A stretch of DNA of 45,161 bases, from NCBI RefSeq assembly GCF_017744445.1, contig NZ_JAGIBH010000021.1, positions 1 through 45,161 of the forward strand, in the 5' to 3' direction. Position 1 is the first letter of the stretch. The number at the start of each line of letters is the position of its first letter. This document shows, in pieces, positions 32,832 to 41,085 of this stretch. Under the pieces are notes generated by a model. It ran no database searches. It saw only the letters and a program-made list of their open reading frames with translations, and was not told the DNA's origin. Origin of the DNA: Caulobacter sp. Lineage in GTDB: Bacteria > Pseudomonadota > Alphaproteobacteria > Caulobacterales > Caulobacteraceae. A program made the position numbers and the translations under genes.

Positions 32832-33538
32832 TGGAAACCGTCTCTCGGCATGGGACGAGACGTGCGGGTCACGACCGACATCCTTTGACGATCGGCCTCG
32901 GCCTTGACCGCGAGCGCGCGCTTTTCCGCCTCAAAGGTCTGGACCTGCCGCGCCTGGCTGATCAGCAGGGTCTGCAGCTGGGTCAGTTGGACCGAGAGCG
33001 CGGCCAGCAGCTGGTTGGTGGCCTGGACAGCGGCGGTCTGCCCCTGGGCGGCCTGGGAGGCGCTGACCGCGCCGCTCACCGCCCCGGCCGTCTGGCCCTG
33101 CGCCTGGACGATCTGGCTTTGGACCTGCATCGCCTCCTGCAGGGTCTGGCGGCTGGCCTGGTTCCAGGCCGCGAGCTTGTCGGCCAGGGCCGCGGGCGAA
33201 AGGCCCGCCAGATCGGCGGGATAGAGGGCGGCGAAATCCCGTGACAGGTCGGCGGCGTTGTAGCCCAGACCCTGGGATTGCCGCATCAGGCCCGTGGCCT
33301 GGCTGGCGATGTCGCGCAATGGGCCGGTGACGTCGACGCCCAGGCTCTGGAGCATGCGCTCGGAATTGGCCAGCTGCGCCTGAAGCGTCTGGATCTGCTG
33401 CAGGCCTTGGCTGACCTGCTTGAGCATCTGGGTCACGGCGGCCGGATCATAGACCGTGACCTGGGTCCAGGCCGGCGTGGCCAGGCCGAGCAAGACCATC
33501 GGCGTGGCGGCCAGGGCCGCGCGGCGCGACAAAGTCAT
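32828..33538 (-). CDS. trbJ: TrbJ, VirB5-like periplasmic/pilus protein
   Basis: 236 residues from ATG 33538, with a signal peptide (MTLSRRAALAATPMVLLGLATPAWTQ). The body is strongly helical with heptad-like Gln-rich stretches (VTQMLKQVSQGLQQIQTLQAQLANSERMLQSLGVD; QAAQGQTAAVQATNQLLAALSVQLTQLQTLLISQARQVQTFEAE), typical of TrbJ/VirB5, which sits at the pilus tip and helps adhesion and assembly. The last residues (RQRMSVVTRTSRPMPRDGF) closely resemble the end of the next product TrbK (RERLSVVTKTPRPAPRDRF), suggesting a small duplication. Confidence 0.93.
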   Translation of the reverse strand: MTLSRRAALAATPMVLLGLATPAWTQVTVYDPAAVTQMLKQVSQGLQQIQTLQAQLANSERMLQSLGVDVTGPLRDIASQATGLMRQSQGLGYNAADLSRDFAALYPADLAGLSPAALADKLAAWNQASRQTLQEAMQVQSQIVQAQGQTAGAVSGAVSASQAAQGQTAAVQATNQLLAALSVQLTQLQTLLISQARQVQTFEAEKRALAVKAEADRQRMSVVTRTSRPMPRDGFQ

Positions 33539-33810
33539 GAGACAGGCTCCTTGGGAACAAGCGGGTCGTGCGAAGGGGGCGGCGCAAGCGGCGGCAGCCG
33601 TCTCGCGACCATCCGCGCGACGCCCAGGCCAACCGCGAGCCAGACCAGTCCGGCCAGGAGGATCGGCGGACTGACCAGGATTTGCGCGCCGGCGATGGCC
33701 AGGGCCGCGCCTGGAAACAGCGCGAACACCAGGGCCAGACGTCGCCGCCGCCGGCTGGCCAGCCAGGACGAGGCGCGCGCGGCGGCGTTGCGGCCAGGGT
33801 CAGGCCGCAT
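33535..33810 (-). CDS. Small two-helix membrane protein in the trb operon
   Basis: About 91 residues from ATG 33810, overlapping the end of trbE by 11 bases and the start of trbJ by four. After a basic N-terminus (ASRRRRR-like) there are two hydrophobic helices (LALVFALFPGAALAIAGAQILV and ILLAGLVWLAVGLGVARMV) and a Pro-rich tail. No family is recognised; the usual trbE-trbJ order has no gene here. Both overlaps suggest it is translated with the operon, possibly as an accessory of TrbE at the inner membrane. Confidence 0.65.
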   Translation of the reverse strand: MRPDPGRNAAARASSWLASRRRRRLALVFALFPGAALAIAGAQILVSPPILLAGLVWLAVGLGVARMVARRLPPLAPPPSHDPLVPKEPVS

Positions 33811-36256
33811 CGCGCGTCTCCGCCAGGAAATCGGCGACCTCGGGCAATCCCTTGGCCCGGTAGAAGGCCGCGGCAAAGCCCTCCGCCCCGTGCTGCGCCA
33901 AGAGCCCGTCGATCATCGCCTGGTCGCCGGGCGAAGCCGAGGCCACCGCCGCCAGCGCCACCGGCCCCAGGCCCAGCTCGAACAGGCGATTGCCCGCCGC
34001 GCTTTGATAGTAGTATTCGCGCTTGGCCTGGGCCCCGGCGATGATCGCCACCTGCTGGCTGTTGAGACCAAAGGCGCCATAGGCGCGCGCCAGCTCCGGC
34101 GAGCGCGCGTCCGGATTGGGCAGGAAGATCCGGGTCGGGCAGGCCTCGAGAACCGCGCCGGCGATCGGCGAGTCCAAGACCGTCTTCAGGCTGGGGGTGG
34201 TAAACAGCACCGCGACGTTCTTTTTGCGCAGGGTCAGCAGCCATTCGCGGATCTTGCCGGCGAAGGCGGTCGATTCCAGCAGCAGCCAGGCCTCGTCGAG
34301 CACCAGCAAGGTCGGCCGACCGTCGAAGTCGCGCGCCAGGAGATGGAAGAGGTAGGTGAGCACGGGACCCGCGGCCGTGCGGCTGGCCATCAGTTCGCCC
34401 ATCTCGAAGGCCTGCCAGTCGGCCCTGGCCAAGTCGGCGCCCGACGCGTCGAGCAGCCGGCCATGCGGGCCGGCCAGCGTGAAGGGCGCCAAGGCCGCCT
34501 TCAGCGCGCGATCCTGCAGGGTCGCGGCCAAGAGGGTGAGGGTGCGCTGGCTTCGCGGCGCGGCCGACAGGCTTTGCAGGGCGGTCCAGACCGCCTCGCG
34601 CACGGGGGGATCCAGGGTCACGCCCCCCGAGATCAGCAGGTCCTCGACCCAGCCCTGCGCCCAGGCCCGCTCATCGGCGTCGTCGATGTCGGCCAACGGC
34701 TGGAAGGCCAGGGCCCGGCCGCCGGAAAGGTCGTGGAACGCCCCGCCGACCAGCAGCGTGGCGGCGCGCGCGCTCGCGCCCTTGTCGAAGATGCGCACCT
34801 GCGCCCGCGGGTAGCGCAGCCATTGCAGCGCCAGGGTCAGCAGGCACACCGATTTGCCCGCGCCGGTCGGGCCGGCCAGGAAGGTGTGGCCGACATCGCC
34901 CTGATGCAGGTCGAGGCGGAACGGGGTGGTGGCCCCGGTCAGGGCGTGCATCAGCGGCGGCTGGACGCCGGCCGCCCCGCCCTTGGCGCACTCGGCCGTC
35001 AGGTGGGCGTTGCGATCGGGCCCAGGCCAGATCGCCGAGAGCGGCAGCATGTCGCAAAGATTAAGCGTGCTGACGAGCGGGCGGCGCACGTCCGCATAGG
35101 CCTGCCCCGGGAGACTGCCCAGCCAGGCCTCGACGGCGTTGAGGTCTTCGACCTTGGCCACGAAGCCGGCCCGGTTGATCGCCGCCTCGACCTGGCGCAC
35201 CTGCCCGGCCAGGACGTCGGGATCGGGGTCCATCAACGTCACCGTCGGGGTGAAATAGCCCATGGCCGCGGCGTCCTCGCCTAGCAGGGCCAGGGCCGCG
35301 TCGGCGTCCTGGGCCTTGTGGACGGCGTCGGGATCCTCCAGCACCGACGGTTCCTTGGTGATCGCCTCCTTGAGCACGGCCAGCACGCCCTTGCGCTTGG
35401 AGAACCAGCGCTTGCGCAGGGTGGTCACGGCCCGGCGGGCGTCCTCGCGATCGAGGGGCAGGTAGCGGCTGACCCAGCGGTAGGACAGTCCCAGGGCGTT
35501 GAGCTGGTCGAGGATCCCCGGCGAGGAGGCGGCCGGGAAGGCGCGGATCGACAGGGTGCGCAGATAGTGACCGCCCAGGCGCGGATAGAGCCCGCCCTGA
35601 AGGTCATCGTCGGTCAGCAAGGCGTCGAGATAGGCCGGCGTCGGCGGCGGCGCGACCGGATGGGCCTTGGTGGAGATGCAGGCGTGCAGATAGGTCAGGG
35701 TTTCGGCGTCGTCGAGGGGGCCCACCCTTGGCAGCACCGCCGCCAGGATGTCGCCCAGTCCCGCGACCGTGGCCTTGAACTCCTCGAAGGCGGCCCTGTA
35801 GAGCGCCTGGTCGCCCTGGCCGCCGGGCAGGTTCTCGACCAGCAGGCTGCGGGCCTTGCCCACCGCGCTCTGCGGCGGGAGATAGGTGAGGGTGAGATAG
35901 AAACGGCTTTCGAAATGAACACCCTCGGCCTCGAAGTCGAGACGACGCTCCTCATCGATCAGATGGCTGACCGGGTCGGGAAAGCGGGCCGGCGGATAGG
36001 CCCGCGACGGGCGACGGACGGCCTCGACGTGGAGGCACCAGCGCGAGCCGAGCCGGCGCAGAGCGTTGTTGAGCTGGGCGCGGGCGGCGACCAGGCCGAT
36101 ATCGGTGGCGCTGGCCAGGTCCGGTCCTCGGAACGCCAGGGTCTGCTGGAAGGCGCCGTCCTTGTTCAGCACCACGCCCGGCGCGATCAGCATCGCCCAC
36201 GGCAGATGGTCGAAGAGGCGTTGGGACCGGCGACGGTATTCGCCCAGATAGAGCAT
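33800..36256 (-). CDS. trbE: TrbE, VirB4-like ATPase of the mating channel
   Basis: 818 residues from ATG 36256 (MLYLGEYRRRSQRLFDHLPWAMLIAPGVVLNKDGAF), the normal TrbE N-terminus; the open frame continues upstream into trbD and beyond in a different frame. The Walker A motif is AGPTGAGKSVC with Lys468 and Walker B is LLVLDEAWLLL with Asp654-Glu655. VirB4-type ATPases power pilus biogenesis and substrate transfer at the inner membrane. Gene length and motif positions are standard, so it looks functional. Confidence 0.95.
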   Translation of the reverse strand: MLYLGEYRRRSQRLFDHLPWAMLIAPGVVLNKDGAFQQTLAFRGPDLASATDIGLVAARAQLNNALRRLGSRWCLHVEAVRRPSRAYPPARFPDPVSHLIDEERRLDFEAEGVHFESRFYLTLTYLPPQSAVGKARSLLVENLPGGQGDQALYRAAFEEFKATVAGLGDILAAVLPRVGPLDDAETLTYLHACISTKAHPVAPPPTPAYLDALLTDDDLQGGLYPRLGGHYLRTLSIRAFPAASSPGILDQLNALGLSYRWVSRYLPLDREDARRAVTTLRKRWFSKRKGVLAVLKEAITKEPSVLEDPDAVHKAQDADAALALLGEDAAAMGYFTPTVTLMDPDPDVLAGQVRQVEAAINRAGFVAKVEDLNAVEAWLGSLPGQAYADVRRPLVSTLNLCDMLPLSAIWPGPDRNAHLTAECAKGGAAGVQPPLMHALTGATTPFRLDLHQGDVGHTFLAGPTGAGKSVCLLTLALQWLRYPRAQVRIFDKGASARAATLLVGGAFHDLSGGRALAFQPLADIDDADERAWAQGWVEDLLISGGVTLDPPVREAVWTALQSLSAAPRSQRTLTLLAATLQDRALKAALAPFTLAGPHGRLLDASGADLARADWQAFEMGELMASRTAAGPVLTYLFHLLARDFDGRPTLLVLDEAWLLLESTAFAGKIREWLLTLRKKNVAVLFTTPSLKTVLDSPIAGAVLEACPTRIFLPNPDARSPELARAYGAFGLNSQQVAIIAGAQAKREYYYQSAAGNRLFELGLGPVALAAVASASPGDQAMIDGLLAQHGAEGFAAAFYRAKGLPEVADFLAETRDAA

Positions 36257-36267
36257 GACCGGTCCCT

Positions 36268-36528
36268 TCAGCCGTCGAGCGTGGCGGGCTGGCGGATGTG
36301 TCGGCGCAGCACGTCGAAGACATAGGGGTCGCGCCGGGCCAGGACATAGGCCCCGGTCCATAGGCCCAGGCCCAGCGGCAGACCGATCAACGGCACTTGC
36401 AGACCCAGCGCCAGCATGGCGGTGAGCGTCCCGATCAGCACGGCGATCTCGCGCGGCGCCCCGCCCAGCGTCACCGGCTCGGCCAGGGCGGTGTGGAAGG
36501 CGATCTCGAAACCGTCGACCTGGCCCAT
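36268..36528 (-). CDS. trbD: TrbD, VirB3-like membrane protein
   Basis: 86 residues from ATG 36528 (MGQVDGFEIAFHTALAEPVTLGGAPREIAVLIGTL). The Gly/Pro-rich N-terminus with 'H.AL.EPV..GGAPRE' and two hydrophobic segments (IAVLIGTLTAMLALG, VPLIGLPLGLGLWTGAYVLARRDPYVFDVLRRH) are diagnostic of TrbD/VirB3. It anchors TrbE at the inner membrane. Two bases separate it from trbC and eleven from trbE. Confidence 0.93.
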   Translation of the reverse strand: MGQVDGFEIAFHTALAEPVTLGGAPREIAVLIGTLTAMLALGLQVPLIGLPLGLGLWTGAYVLARRDPYVFDVLRRHIRQPATLDG

Positions 36529-36530
36529 CG

Positions 36531-36884
36531 TCAGAACACCGCGCCGCTCGTGAAGCCAAGCCAGGGCAGGAAGAAGCTCGAGGCGGTAAAGGCGATGGCC
36601 AGGCCAAACAGCACGCTGCAGCCGCGCCGGACCATCGATCCCCCCTCCGACACCGCCACGGCGATGCCAAAGAGCGCGATCGCGATCACCCCGATCGCCC
36701 GCGCCACCGGTCCGGTCACGGAGTCGGCGATCGCCGTCAGCTTGTCTTCCCAGGGCATGGCGGCGCCGCCGCCCGAGGCCCAGGCGGGGTCGGCGGCCAG
36801 GACCAGCAGTCCAGCCAGCAGCATCAGGCGTATGGGACGCAGACACGCGCCAGCGGGCGGCGTCGCGGTGGCGGGCGTGGGCAT
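36531..36884 (-). CDS. trbC: TrbC, VirB2-like pilin
   Basis: 117 residues; ATG 36884 chosen because GAGGAA lies nine bases upstream and the sequence from there reads as a long signal peptide (LRPIRLMLLAGLLVLAADPAWA) followed by the pilin (SGGGAAMPWEDKLTAIADSVTGPVARAIGVIAIALFGIAVAVSEGGSMVRRGCSVLFGLAIAFTASSFFLPWLG) with two membrane helices. TrbC is processed and cyclised to build the conjugative pilus. It is the first trb gene in the operon here; trbB, which normally precedes it, is absent. Confidence 0.93.
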   Translation of the reverse strand: MPTPATATPPAGACLRPIRLMLLAGLLVLAADPAWASGGGAAMPWEDKLTAIADSVTGPVARAIGVIAIALFGIAVAVSEGGSMVRRGCSVLFGLAIAFTASSFFLPWLGFTSGAVF

Positions 36885-37022
36885 GACCGGTTCCTCGCGG
36901 TTGGCGAGACCCACCGTGCACAGCCCTACATTGCGCCGCAATTTAGAGGATTTCATGGGTGAAAACCCACGGGACTTGAGCGTAACACGCCCCGCGCCCC
37001 GCCCCGTGCCCCGCCCCGTCGG

Positions 37023-37538
<516 letters not shown>

Positions 37539-38016
37539 AGGGCAGGCTCCGCAGAACGAGGATACGGCGCGCGCCGTCCAGGTTCTGACGAGCTTCTGGC
37601 CCTCGACCGGAAAAATAATGTCGTGGCCGAGCGCGGCGACGTTGTGCCGACCGAGCGCCACAACGCCGGCCGCTGGCGCCGCGGCCGGCGTGATCGCATG
37701 GCTTGCCGACGACAAATCTTCCAGCCGTGGGCGCGCCAGGCGCTCGCTCTGGCCGCCAAGCCTTAGGATTGCGCCCCATGCCCGCCAAGCGCCGCCCATC
37801 TCCCCGCGCCAGCGCCTTTCGGCTTTGCCTTAGCGGCGTGATGGCCCTGACGGCGCCAGCGGCGCGGCCGTCCTGATCTTGACCCTGGTCGGCGTCGGCG
37901 TCGGCGACGGGGCATGGCCGCGCTATCGCATCGCGATCGACCTCTTCGCCGGAACCTTCAAACTGGGCCTGCTGGCGCTGCTGGGCCTGATGGGAGCTAA
38001 GCGCCTGACGTGACGG
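37539..38016 (+). other. 478 bp without a firm gene
   Basis: Region between the XRE gene and the LuxR-type gene. A 32-codon frame starts at ATG 37778 (MPAKRRPSPRASAFRL) and a separate frame to 38014 reads AAVLILTLVGVGVGDGAWPRYRIAIDLFAGTFKLGLLALLGLMGAK, a membrane-like sequence with no ATG or GTG start; a -1/+1 change near 37850 could join them into one small membrane protein. Evidence is too weak to call a gene. Confidence 0.3.
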
Positions 38017-38217
38017 TCAGATCTCGCCCAAGCGCACCGCCTCGGCGACCGCGTGGGTCCGGTTTCGGGCGTTGAGACGACGATAGGCGTCGGAAAAGTA
38101 GCTGTTGACCGTATGTTCGGAAATGCCGAGGAGGTCGGCGATCTGGACGGCGGTCTTACCCTGTTGGGCCAGTTTCAGGCATTCACGCTGACGGGGCGTG
38201 AGCAGAAAACGGGGCAC
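38017..38217 (-). CDS. Stand-alone LuxR-type HTH protein
   Basis: 66 residues from ATG 38217: MPRFLLTPRQRECLKLAQQG, then KTAVQIADLLGISEHTVNSYFSDAYRRLNARNRTHAVAEAVRLGEI, which is an entire LuxR/GerE DNA-binding domain with no receiver or sensor domain. Single-domain LuxR proteins (GerE-like) exist and act as regulators without a signal domain. It lies in variable DNA and its targets are unknown. The sequence is complete from the start of the domain, so a truncation of a longer protein cannot be excluded but is not required. Confidence 0.8.
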   Translation of the reverse strand: MPRFLLTPRQRECLKLAQQGKTAVQIADLLGISEHTVNSYFSDAYRRLNARNRTHAVAEAVRLGEI

Positions 38218-38652
38218 GCGATTACTCCGGTTGCGAACTGCAAACCGGCCCTGCTCAGTTTAGAGACGGTACTCCAAACAAAGCCGTTCTCACGCGGCGG
38301 TGTCCTTTCACCAGGCTCCTAAAGAACCGGACTCGGCTCAACCTTTACGAGAAACAATCTATCAACTGTTGCGGCAACGGCAATTCCAAATCTGCCCGGC
38401 GTTTTGAAGAGCCGCGCAGCGACGCCTCGCGCGCCAGGCGCAAGGCGAGAAATCCATCGAACTGGGCTGCGTGTCGATTTTAGGCCGTCAACGGACGGCT
38501 CAGGGGTGACGCCGTTTTCGCGTTCGGCCAGGCTTTACCGCTTTCTGTTGGGCCGCTTCGATCTGGTCGCGGGCGGTCTTCTTCTCATGGTGCTTATCTG
38601 CGCCGCCATGAAGCCCTGCTGGCTGCACTGCGGTAATCGCGACGGGGCGTAA
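38218..38652 (+). other. 435 bp region with one doubtful small reading frame
   Basis: Most of it shows no coding character. From GTG 38506 a 48-codon frame ends at 38652 (VTPFSRSARLYRFLLGRFDLVAGGLLLMVLICAAMKPCWLHCGNRDGA), with one plausible transmembrane helix, but no good ribosome-binding site. The AT-rich stretch at 38338-38400 could hold a promoter. Confidence 0.3.
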
Positions 38653-38898
38653 TTGTCGCGCTTGCCTCTTTGGCAGTTCGCCGACCTTGGTGCTGATCTA
38701 GCGCGCGCATTCGGTATCTTCGACGGGGAGGAGGGGGCGTCACTCCGTGGAACGTTCATTGTCGATCCGGCCAATGTTGTTAGGCCTATTTCTGTTAATG
38801 ATTTCGTTGGAAGAAATCCGGCAGAGAGCTTGAGGGTTCTGGACGCGCTTCAGACCAACGCTCTCTGTGTGCATGCAATCGGCCGGTTGGCGGCATGA
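38653..38898 (+). pseudogene. AhpC-type peroxiredoxin, C-terminal fragment
   Basis: From a TTG at 38653 the sequence reads LARAFGIFDGEEGASLRGTFIVDPANVVRPISVNDFVGRNPAESLRVLDALQTNALC, which matches the second half of two-Cys peroxiredoxins (FDV..EEG.ALRGTFIVDP..VVR...VND..VGRN..E.LRVLDALQT..LC). The first ~95 residues, including the peroxidatic Cys, are missing, and after the resolving Cys the tail diverges (VHAIGRLAA). It is a remnant, not a working enzyme. Confidence 0.85.
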
Positions 38899-38919
38899 CG
38901 CTCTACGTGACGTCAAGCT

Positions 38920-39639
38920 CTATTTGCAACGCTTCCCCAAGAACGGCTCGGCGTACTGGACACTCGTTTGCGTCATCCCCAGCTGAGCTCTGCGGGCGTC
39001 GACGCCAGCGGGGTCTTCGAGGCTGTAGAGGACGAGCCGGCCGTCGCGGCAATCAAATTGAGAGCCGAAGCGCTGCGGGCGCCCCTCCTGCATCGCTTGG
39101 CGATCGAACATTAGGGCGTAAAAATCCCCGGGAATAAGGCGGCGCTCCACGAGTGGCGGCATTTGCGCCAGCGATGTCAGAACGAGTTCTGGATCGAATA
39201 TGTGTTGAATGACGCCAAATATGGCGGCGTCCAGCGCAATATCTCGGTTCTTCGTGCGCAGCCAAAAGCCGCCGCGCACAAGCCGGATCGCGACGGACCT
39301 CATGGTTTCGTCGAGTTTTAGGATTTCTTGGTTAATTCGAGCAATCTCTCGGGCGCGCTCCTCGCCGTCGGGCGCGCTAAGCGCGGCGGCTAACTCCGCC
39401 CTCAGTGCGTTGCTGGCTATCGGATAGGCTCTGAGCGCCTCCAGCTCCTGCTCGGACACGTCGCGGATTCCCAGGTCTTGGGCAGTGAGATTTCTGGCCG
39501 TGAATTGCGCGCGGGGCGCGCTCGGGAATGTGGCGAGCCCAACCACCAGAAGGGAAACAGTCACGACCTTGAGCGCGAGGCGGAGCACTCGGTTTCGCCC
39601 GTCAGGGCGTGAGCTATTGCGGGCGATAGCGAAGAGCAT
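38920..39639 (-). CDS. Predicted secreted DUF6624-like protein
   Basis: 239 residues from ATG 39639. A hydrophobic start (LKVVTVSLLVVGLATFPSAPRA) after a basic stretch indicates a signal peptide. The mature part has RAYPIASNALRAELAAALSAPDGEERAREIARINQEILKLDETMR, and near the C-terminus DRQAMQEGRPQRFGSQFDCRDGRLVLYSLEDPAGVDARRAQLGMT, in which '(D)R.....GRPQ.(Y/F)G(T/S)Q....G......EDP..VD.RRA..G' is characteristic of DUF6624. Function of the family is unknown. It lies between a peroxiredoxin remnant and tetR/SDR remnants, so the region is a mixture of acquired and decayed genes. Confidence 0.7.
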   Translation of the reverse strand: MLFAIARNSSRPDGRNRVLRLALKVVTVSLLVVGLATFPSAPRAQFTARNLTAQDLGIRDVSEQELEALRAYPIASNALRAELAAALSAPDGEERAREIARINQEILKLDETMRSVAIRLVRGGFWLRTKNRDIALDAAIFGVIQHIFDPELVLTSLAQMPPLVERRLIPGDFYALMFDRQAMQEGRPQRFGSQFDCRDGRLVLYSLEDPAGVDARRAQLGMTQTSVQYAEPFLGKRCK

Positions 39640-40084
39640 GATCGATATACCCTAGGGCGTAAAGTCGGACTCGACAATCTTTGGGCGCAGATGCAGTTTC
39701 GGCGGGACCGCTATCCTTCCCGGCTTAGCTGCGTCGAGACCCAGCAGTTTGCGCTTCCCCAGCAACAGACGGCTGCGCCGATTGAAACGCCTGTCGCTGA
39801 GAATCTACTCTGGCTCCACGACGTGCTGAGCGACCTTCCGGCGCGGGAACCGTCTCGGCCCACCGAACGGGCCGCTTGTTCAGCCATCAAAGCGGGGCTC
39901 TCAACCGCCGCGAAGCTTGGCGCAAGCCTCCATTCCGCGCGCCTCTGGCTCAAGCCTCGACCCGAGCGGCACTACGATCGAGCCAATCGCCTGGCGGAGA
40001 ACATATGTCGACAAGCCACCGGTGACGACGCCGCCGATCGTCGTTTGATCGACCGCCACATCGGTAGCCAATGCGCCCAGGCGA
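39640..40084 (+). other. 445 bp without a convincing gene
   Basis: Open frames exist on both strands (for example from 39691 on the plus strand) but their residues do not look protein-like and none has a plausible ribosome-binding site. The right part probably contains the decayed 3' region of the tetR remnant that starts at 40193. Confidence 0.4.
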
Positions 40085-40193
40085 CGCTTCTGACGTGAGC
40101 CAGCGCCGCGTCGCGGTCGAAGGCGCGCGGCCGACCGCGTCCGCGCGAGGGGGCGTTGGCGTCGGTTTTCGGACCTTGTTCTGAATTTTGCAT
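40085..40193 (-). pseudogene. TetR-family regulator remnant
   Basis: From ATG 40193 the frame reads MQNSEQGPKTDANAPSRGRGRPRAFDRDAALAHVRSVAWAHW, the unmistakable start of a TetR DNA-binding domain (GRGRPR.FDRD.AL..A...FW..GY). After WAHW the expected helix-turn-helix (..ATS..DL....G....S.Y..FG.K) is lost and the sequence turns to unrelated Arg/Ser-rich residues, so the gene is broken. It is divergent from the SDR remnant at 40281. Confidence 0.75.
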
Positions 40194-40280
40194 CGATCGT
40201 TAGATCAGCCCCTTAAACCCGCCCGGCGCCTTCCTGGCTGCTTATGTATCGATCACTTCATAAAAGGGCTTTGGATTCAT

Positions 40281-40366
40281 ATGAAGTATCTGGTTGGCAA
40301 GCGCGCCCTGGTGACGGGCGCTTCGCCATCGGCAAACCTCTAGCCGCGTTGGAACGCCATGGTTGA
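40281..40366 (+). pseudogene. Short-chain dehydrogenase remnant
   Basis: From ATG 40281 the sequence reads KYLVGKRALVTGAS, the Rossmann start of an SDR, and then, after a frameshift of one or two bases near 40324, IGKPLAALERHG to a stop at 40366. In the unshifted frame it stops at 40343. The NAD(P)-binding motif TGAS..IG is thus interrupted. It forms a divergent pair with the tetR remnant, mirroring the intact tetR and SDR genes downstream. Confidence 0.8.
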
Positions 40367-40369
40367 TTT

Positions 40370-40399
40370 ATAGACCGATCGGTTCCATATACCGTCTAT
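40370..40399 (+). promoter_or_regulatory. Operator-like dyad at the tetR start
   Basis: ACCGATCGGT (40374-40383) is a perfect ten-base palindrome, extended as ACC-N4-GGTTCC. Outer arms ATAGAC (40370-40375) and GTCTAT (40394-40399) enclose it. The same ACC-N4-GGTTCC element recurs before the pump gene at 41014-41039. Likely TetR binding site for autoregulation. Confidence 0.55.
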
Positions 40400-41009
40400 G
40401 GTCAGCAGCACGTCGTCATCGCCATCTCCAGGACGCCCCCGCGAGTTCGAACTCGAAGAGGCGGTCCGCAAGGCCAAGGAGGTCTTCTGGGATCGTGGGT
40501 ACCACGACGCCTCGCTGCCGGACCTGCTCGATGGGATGGGGCTTTCCAGGGGCAGTTTCTACAAGGCTTTCGGGGACAAGAAGGGCGTCTTCGTGCGCGC
40601 CCTCGACGCCTACATCGAGGACGCTCTGCGCGAGGTCGGCGAGGTCCTGGGCGCTCAGGGATCTCCGCTATCGGCCATTCGCAACGCTCTTCTGCGGAAT
40701 GCGGACCAATCCTTTGGCGCAGAGGGCTTGCGGGGCTGTTTCGTCGTCCTGACGGCGACGGAAATGCTGCCGGGAGACGAGGAGGTCTCGGGCCGGGTCG
40801 CTAGCCTGTTCCAGCGGCTCCAAGACCTCTACGCCAAGGCGATCATACGGGCCCAGGCCGCCGGCGAGATCGACCCCCGCCGCGATGCGCCAACCCTGGC
40901 CAGGTTCCTCGTATGCCAGATTCAGGGAATGCGGGTGTTGGGCAAGGCGGGCGCCGATCGCGATGACATGCGAGCGATGATCAAACTGGCCCTCGAACCG
41001 TTGGGCTGA
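40398..41009 (+). CDS. TetR-family repressor of the pump cassette
   Basis: 203 residues from ATG 40398 (MVSSTSSSPSPGRPREFELEEAVRKAKEVFWDRGYHDASLPDLLDGMGLSRGSFYKAFGDKKGVFVRALDAYIEDALREV), a complete TetR helix-turn-helix domain, followed by a helical ligand-binding domain (GCFVVLTATEMLPGDEEVSGRVASLFQRLQDLYAKAIIRAQAAGEIDPRRDAPTLARFLVCQIQGMRVLGKAGAD). It is upstream of the DHA2 pump and SDR genes on the same strand, and operator-like dyads flank it. It probably represses itself and the pump, released by a substrate of the pump. Confidence 0.92.
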   Translation: MVSSTSSSPSPGRPREFELEEAVRKAKEVFWDRGYHDASLPDLLDGMGLSRGSFYKAFGDKKGVFVRALDAYIEDALREVGEVLGAQGSPLSAIRNALLRNADQSFGAEGLRGCFVVLTATEMLPGDEEVSGRVASLFQRLQDLYAKAIIRAQAAGEIDPRRDAPTLARFLVCQIQGMRVLGKAGADRDDMRAMIKLALEPLG

Positions 41010-41013
41010 CTCT

Positions 41014-41039
41014 AATTTGGAACCATACGGTTCCGAATT
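41014..41039 (+). promoter_or_regulatory. Operator-like dyad before the pump gene
   Basis: GGAACC-ATAC-GGTTCC (41019-41034), extended by AATT and AATT at both ends, lies between tetR and the pump start at 41086. It shares ACC-N4-GGTTCC with the site at the tetR start. Confidence 0.7.
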
Positions 41040-41085
41040 GTGCGCGAAACTGTTGAGCTGCGCCGGCCCCCGGCAGGAGACGACC

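Larger units (their letters stand above)
16353..36884 (-). mobile_element. Backbone of a RepC/trb conjugative element
   Basis: Every gene in this stretch is on the minus strand and belongs to families found on alphaproteobacterial plasmids and integrative conjugative elements: radC, a methyltransferase/helicase fusion, parB-like, a Toprim protein, hipBA, repC, and a trb mating-pair operon. Limits are those of the recognised genes; true ends were not found. No trbB, traG or relaxase gene is visible inside the window, so the element is either decayed or completed elsewhere. Confidence 0.65.

Noticed and set aside
41017..41085. An earlier start for the DHA2 pump at 41017.
   Set aside because: It lies inside the operator dyad and has no ribosome-binding site, while TTG 41086 has AGGAGA.
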